Shown: positions 60,683 through 64,000 of the stretch, in pieces
Layout of the letters: each line of letters opens with the position of its first letter
Numbering within the stretch: the stretch's first letter is position 1
Assembly (NCBI GenBank): GCA_017468385.1
Contig: JAFUIQ010000010.1
Location: 1 to 64,000, forward strand
Origin: Clostridia bacterium
GTDB taxonomy: Bacteria > Bacillota > Clostridia > Oscillospirales > CAG-272
DNA: 64,000 nucleotides
Direction of reading: 5' to 3'
Program-made: the position numbers and the translations under genes
Notes under the pieces: model-generated
What the model was told of the DNA's origin: nothing
Database searches by the model: none
Seen by the model: only the letters and a program-made list of their open reading frames with translations

Positions 60683-61903
60683 ATGTCCAAACATGTTCGA
60701 AACCTGATTCTGGTCAGTGCATTGGTATACATCGCAGCGTATATTGGCCGTCTATCTTATACCGCTTCTTTGGTGGGCATTCTGGAAGTGACCGGAGCCT
60801 CCAAATCTGCCGCAGGCCTTGTCAGCACCTATTTTTATATGACATACGGATGCGGTCAGCTGCTGAACGCATTCCTCTGCAAATATTACAAGCCCCGGCC
60901 TGTGATCGCCGGCGTTTTGGCCGTTTCCCTGGCTGCCAACGTTTTGGCCGCCCTTTGCCGGGACGTCCATATCATCAAGTACATCTGGCTCATCAACGGA
61001 GCCGCTCAATCCATGCTCTGGTGTACTCTGATCGAGCTGATCTCCCGCAAAGTACCCACAGAGCATCGAAAAAAGGCCATTTTTGCCATGAGCATCACCG
61101 TGGCCGTGGGCACCGCATCCATTTACGGAATCGCCGCCCTCTGCATGGCGCTGGATCGGGTGTTTCTCACCTTCTGGCTGGCAGCCGCCATCCTCCTGCT
61201 TGCCGCGATCGCCTGGTTGGCCGTCACCCGTATTCTGCCCCAAATCCCCGACGAGAAGGCGGAAACCGCTCCCGCAGCGGCTGCGAAATCCCCCCTCCCA
61301 CGCCGTCGAATATCCCTCGCCGGTGCGAGCGCACTTGCGGTGTGCGGCCTGTTTGCCATCGGCAACGGATTCATGAAGGACACGATGACCACCTGGGTGC
61401 CCAGTCTTTTGTATGACGAATTCTTTCTTCCCACATCCTATTCCGTGCTGATCACACTGATTCTGCCTCTGCTCTCCTTCTTCGGTGCCACCGTTGCGCT
61501 GACCATGCACAAAAAGATCCCCGATTACAACATTATGCAGAGCATTTTGTTCTTTGCGGCGGCCGGGATGTTCGCCGTCGTGTATCTTTCCTATCGGGGC
61601 CACATCCTGCCGGGCGTCATCGTGTTCGCCGGACTGAATGCCACGCTGATGTCTGCTGTGAACAACATCATCACGTCCATGATCCCCCTGGAACGGAGCA
61701 AGGGCGCCGGGATGTTTGCCGGCATGATGGATGCTTTTTGCTACGTAGGCAGTACCTTGAGCGGAGTGGTACCGGGAATGATCCTGGAAGAGGGCGGTTT
61801 TCCCGCTTTGCTCCTGCTATTGCCCATCTGTGCGCTGTGCCTGGCGGCCTTTTCCCTGACCGTTACCTTGCTGGAGCGGAGGAGGACACCTCCCTCCCCT
61901 TGA
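60683..61903 (+). CDS. MFS transporter
   Basis: A 406-residue membrane protein with 12 predicted hydrophobic segments and a central cytoplasmic loop near residue 190-210. The N-terminus (YIAAYIGRLSYTASLVGILEVTGASKSAAGLVSTYFYMTYGCGQLLNAFL) is typical of organophosphate:phosphate antiporter-like and sugar-type MFS proteins. The substrate is not determined. The araB promoter overlaps its stop codon, so a link to pentose use is possible but unproven. AAGGAGG precedes the ATG. Confidence 0.87.
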   Translation: MSKHVRNLILVSALVYIAAYIGRLSYTASLVGILEVTGASKSAAGLVSTYFYMTYGCGQLLNAFLCKYYKPRPVIAGVLAVSLAANVLAALCRDVHIIKYIWLINGAAQSMLWCTLIELISRKVPTEHRKKAIFAMSITVAVGTASIYGIAALCMALDRVFLTFWLAAAILLLAAIAWLAVTRILPQIPDEKAETAPAAAAKSPLPRRRISLAGASALAVCGLFAIGNGFMKDTMTTWVPSLLYDEFFLPTSYSVLITLILPLLSFFGATVALTMHKKIPDYNIMQSILFFAAAGMFAVVYLSYRGHILPGVIVFAGLNATLMSAVNNIITSMIPLERSKGAGMFAGMMDAFCYVGSTLSGVVPGMILEEGGFPALLLLLPICALCLAAFSLTVTLLERRRTPPSP

Positions 61904-61928
61904 CGGATCGGGCAAAAACGGGTACAAT
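61900..61928 (+). promoter_or_regulatory. Promoter of araB
   Basis: TTGACG, 17 bases, TACAAT. The -35 overlaps the MFS stop codon. Confidence 0.75.
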
Positions 61929-61965
61929 AAGTACACACCTATCTCACCGACAACGGAGATTGTTT

Positions 61966-63612
61966 ATGAAAAAATACACTATCGGCATCGACTACGGAAC
62001 CCTGTCCGGACGTGCCGTTCTTGTTCGCGTGGCCGACGGCGCCGTAGTGGCGGAATCCTCCATGGCTTATCCTCATGGCGTGATGGATGAAACGCTGCCC
62101 GACGGCACGCCTCTGCCCCACAAATTCGCTTTGCAGCACCCCCAGGATTATCTGGACGTATTGTACACCGTTCTCCCCGCTGTGATCCGCCAGGCGGGCG
62201 TATCCCCCCAGGAGATCGCCGGCGTGGGCGTGGATTTCACCTCCTGCACTCTGATTCCCGTAAAGGCGGATGGCACGCCCTTGTGTTTCCTGCCCGAATT
62301 TGCTCTCGACAAGCATGCCTATGTGAAGCTGTGGAAGCATCACGCCGCCCAGGAGCAGGCGGATCGGATCCGGGAGTTGGCCGAGGCACGGGGGGAGACA
62401 TGGTTGGCCCGCTATGGCGGCAAGATCTCCTCCGAGTGGATGTTCCCGAAGATTCTGGAGATTCTGGAGAAGGCGCCCCACATCTACGAGGCCGCCGATC
62501 GCTTCATTGAGGCGGGAGACTGGCTGGTCTGGATGCTGACCGGGCGGGAAACCCGCAGTGCATCCGTGGCCGGGTTCAAATCCTTTTGGGGCGAGGACGG
62601 ATGCTATCTGACCAACGATTTTTTGACGGCGCTGGATCCGCGGCTGGACGGTATCCTCGGCACAAAGATTCCCCATGAGGTATGGCAGAACGGTGTGAAC
62701 ACGGGATACGTATCCCCGGCGGTCCAGGCAAAAACGGGTCTGGCCCCCGAAACGGCTGTGGCACCCTGCATCCTGGATGCCCATGTGGCCTTCCCGGCGC
62801 TGGGTCTGCGGGAGCCGGGGCAGATGCTGATGATCGTGGGCACCTCCGGTGTGGACATCGTTATGAGCGAGAAGGAAGTGGCGGTTCCGGGCATCTGCGG
62901 CTTTGTGAATCACGGTATTCTGCCCGGATATTTCGGCTATGAGGCGGGACAATGCTGTGTGGGCGACGGATTTGACTGGTTTGTGAAAAACTGCGTGCCC
63001 GCATCCTACACGGAGGCCGCCCGGGAGGCGGGGATGTCCATCCACGCCTATCTGCGAGACAAGGCCTCCCGGCTTCGCATTGGAGAAAGCGGATTGGTCG
63101 CTTTGGATTGGTGGAACGGCAACCGTTCCATTCTGAACGATTCTTCCCTCAGCGGCATGATTCTGGGGCTGACCCTCCGCACCAAGCCGGAGGAAATCTA
63201 CCGCGCTCTGCTGGAATCCTGTGCCTACGGCACCCGCATGATCATTGAGAATTTTGAAAAGCACGGCATTGCCGTGACGGAACTGTATGCCGCCGGCGGC
63301 ATCGCCATCAAGGACCCGCTGATGATGCAGATCTACAGCGATGTGACGGGAAAACCGATCCGCATTGCCGCCAACACCCAGGCGGCGGCCGTAGGTGCGG
63401 CGGTATTCGGCGCATCGGCGGCGGGGCTGTTCCCCTCTCTCTATGAGGCGGCAGCTGTCATGGGGCGGGTACGGGAGGATATCTACACCCCCGATCCGGA
63501 TGCCCATGCTGCTTATGACAAGCTGTATCGGGAGTACGAAATCCTCCACGATTATTTCGGCCGGGGCGCAAACGATGTGATGAAGCGCTTACGGAATACT
63601 CTTCCGTTGTAA
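61966..63612 (+). CDS. araB: Ribulokinase
   Basis: A 548-residue FGGY-family kinase that phosphorylates L-ribulose with ATP in arabinose catabolism. It shows IGIDYGTLSGRAVLV at the start, GVGVDFTSCTLIPV with the catalytic Asp, LWKHHAAQEQADRI, KISSEWMFPKILEIL, GTSGVDIVM in the nucleotide region and AAGGIAIKDPLMMQIYSDVTGKPI. That last stretch fits AraB better than xylulokinase. araA and araD are not in view. CGGAG precedes ATG 61966. Confidence 0.94.
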   Translation: MKKYTIGIDYGTLSGRAVLVRVADGAVVAESSMAYPHGVMDETLPDGTPLPHKFALQHPQDYLDVLYTVLPAVIRQAGVSPQEIAGVGVDFTSCTLIPVKADGTPLCFLPEFALDKHAYVKLWKHHAAQEQADRIRELAEARGETWLARYGGKISSEWMFPKILEILEKAPHIYEAADRFIEAGDWLVWMLTGRETRSASVAGFKSFWGEDGCYLTNDFLTALDPRLDGILGTKIPHEVWQNGVNTGYVSPAVQAKTGLAPETAVAPCILDAHVAFPALGLREPGQMLMIVGTSGVDIVMSEKEVAVPGICGFVNHGILPGYFGYEAGQCCVGDGFDWFVKNCVPASYTEAAREAGMSIHAYLRDKASRLRIGESGLVALDWWNGNRSILNDSSLSGMILGLTLRTKPEEIYRALLESCAYGTRMIIENFEKHGIAVTELYAAGGIAIKDPLMMQIYSDVTGKPIRIAANTQAAAVGAAVFGASAAGLFPSLYEAAAVMGRVREDIYTPDPDAHAAYDKLYREYEILHDYFGRGANDVMKRLRNTLPL

Positions 63613-63700
63613 TGGCACGACATTCATTCCATTTTCGAAAGAAATTTAAGGAAAATCGTATCCTTTCCGTGGCTATTTTGTAAACTTTACCCCCCTTCCC

Positions 63701-63729
63701 TTGTAATACAGCGATTTTTTTACTACAAT
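63701..63729 (+). promoter_or_regulatory. Promoter of the last gene
   Basis: TTGTAA, 17 bases, TACAAT, 34 bases before the start at 63763. Confidence 0.7.
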
Positions 63730-63762
63730 ATTTGTATACCATTTTTCAGAAAAGGATCCTGT

Positions 63763-64000
63763 ATGCTGAATTTCTTCCGGGACAACTCCCGTATTCTATC
63801 GAAATTGCTCTCCAATCAGTTCGGGGCGGCGTTCTTCTCCGTGATGATGCTTCTGGCTATTCCGGACACCAGCGCCACGTTGGGACTGGTAGTCGGCATA
63901 TTTTGTGTGCTTTTCCTTGCATTTCTCAACCATGTGGTTTTGTGGGAAGACGGTGCGTCCTGCCGCATAAGAGCGGATGCGGGACGGGAAAAATACAATC
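63763..64000 (+). CDS. Membrane protein, partial at the window edge
   Basis: The frame opens at ATG 63763 with AAAGGAT upstream and runs off the window after 79 codons. It begins MLNFFRDNSRILSKLLSNQF and has two hydrophobic segments at about 20-36 and 40-60, then a charged cytoplasmic stretch. Too little is present to name a family. Confidence 0.7.
   Translation, partial: MLNFFRDNSRILSKLLSNQFGAAFFSVMMLLAIPDTSATLGLVVGIFCVLFLAFLNHVVLWEDGASCRIRADAGREKYN

Overview
The window is chromosomal DNA of a moderately GC-rich, spore-forming Gram-positive bacterium, most likely a member of class Clostridia (Oscillospiraceae/Ruminococcaceae-like). The reasons are a spoVAC-spoVAD-spoVAE operon behind a sigma-G-type promoter, an AAA ATPase of the SpoVK/CbbX type, the sepF-yggT-ylmH-divIVA division cluster, DUF1385 next to prmC, a tryptophan T-box, strong AAGGAGG ribosome binding sites and many near-perfect sigma-A promoters (TTGACA, 17 bases, TATAAT). 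There is no prophage, IS element, rRNA operon or CRISPR array. Most of the window is core genome with a few small accessory or repeat-rich patches.

Layout. 1-605 is an array of 95/97-base tandem repeats with conserved internal pairing. 1178-4099 (minus) is DUF1385-prmC-ddl. 4390-7544 (plus) holds a membrane-anchored parvulin foldase and guaB. 7594-11204 has an AAA ATPase, a zinc-ribbon protein and the spoVA operon. 11376-14204 has an XRE regulator, a divergent superoxide dismutase-like protein and a glycerophosphodiesterase. 14300-18018 is a BlaI/BlaR1-like pair with a two-site operator. 18228-24072 has a tRNA-Thr, mscL, an ECF sigma factor with a probable membrane-bound partner, an oxidoreductase, a zinc-ribbon membrane protein, RNase P RNA, a second tRNA-Thr and a YugP-type protease. 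24209-33193 is a long plus-strand block for cell wall and division: alr, hlyD-like, yggS, sepF, yggT, ylmH, divIVA, lspA, rluD. 33255-34591 is a small AT-rich accessory patch with a TmrB-like ATPase, a DUF559 nuclease and three copies of a paired-hairpin repeat. 34610-36038 (minus) is yceD-rpmF plus a membrane protein. 36921-42177 is an OYE/SDR/FAD-reductase cluster followed by an acyltransferase. 43183-47955 (minus) is a GldA/F/G-like ABC operon with a DUF4340 protein. 48358-56097 has gpmI, pgeF, tldD, tldE, T-box-trpB and rluA. 56144-64000 has a CD3324-family regulator with an unusual leader, a sugar-type solute-binding lipoprotein, a PHP phosphoesterase, tRNA-Ala followed by duplicated tRNA 3' sequence, an MFS transporter, araB and the start of a membrane protein.

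How the genes work together. Cell-wall synthesis and division (ddl, alr, sepF, divIVA, ylmH, lspA, pgeF), spore germination and maturation (spoVA, the SpoVK-like ATPase) and translation or RNA maturation (prmC, rpmF, rluD, rluA-type, rnpB, tRNAs) dominate. The most notable points are the repeat-flanked DUF559 unit with a one-base frameshift, a 12-codon ORF and hairpins ahead of the CD3324 regulator, guaB and gpmI of types otherwise known from protists, an orphan T-box-controlled trpB, a promoter embedded in the yggS coding sequence, and an uncharacterised three-enzyme redox cluster.
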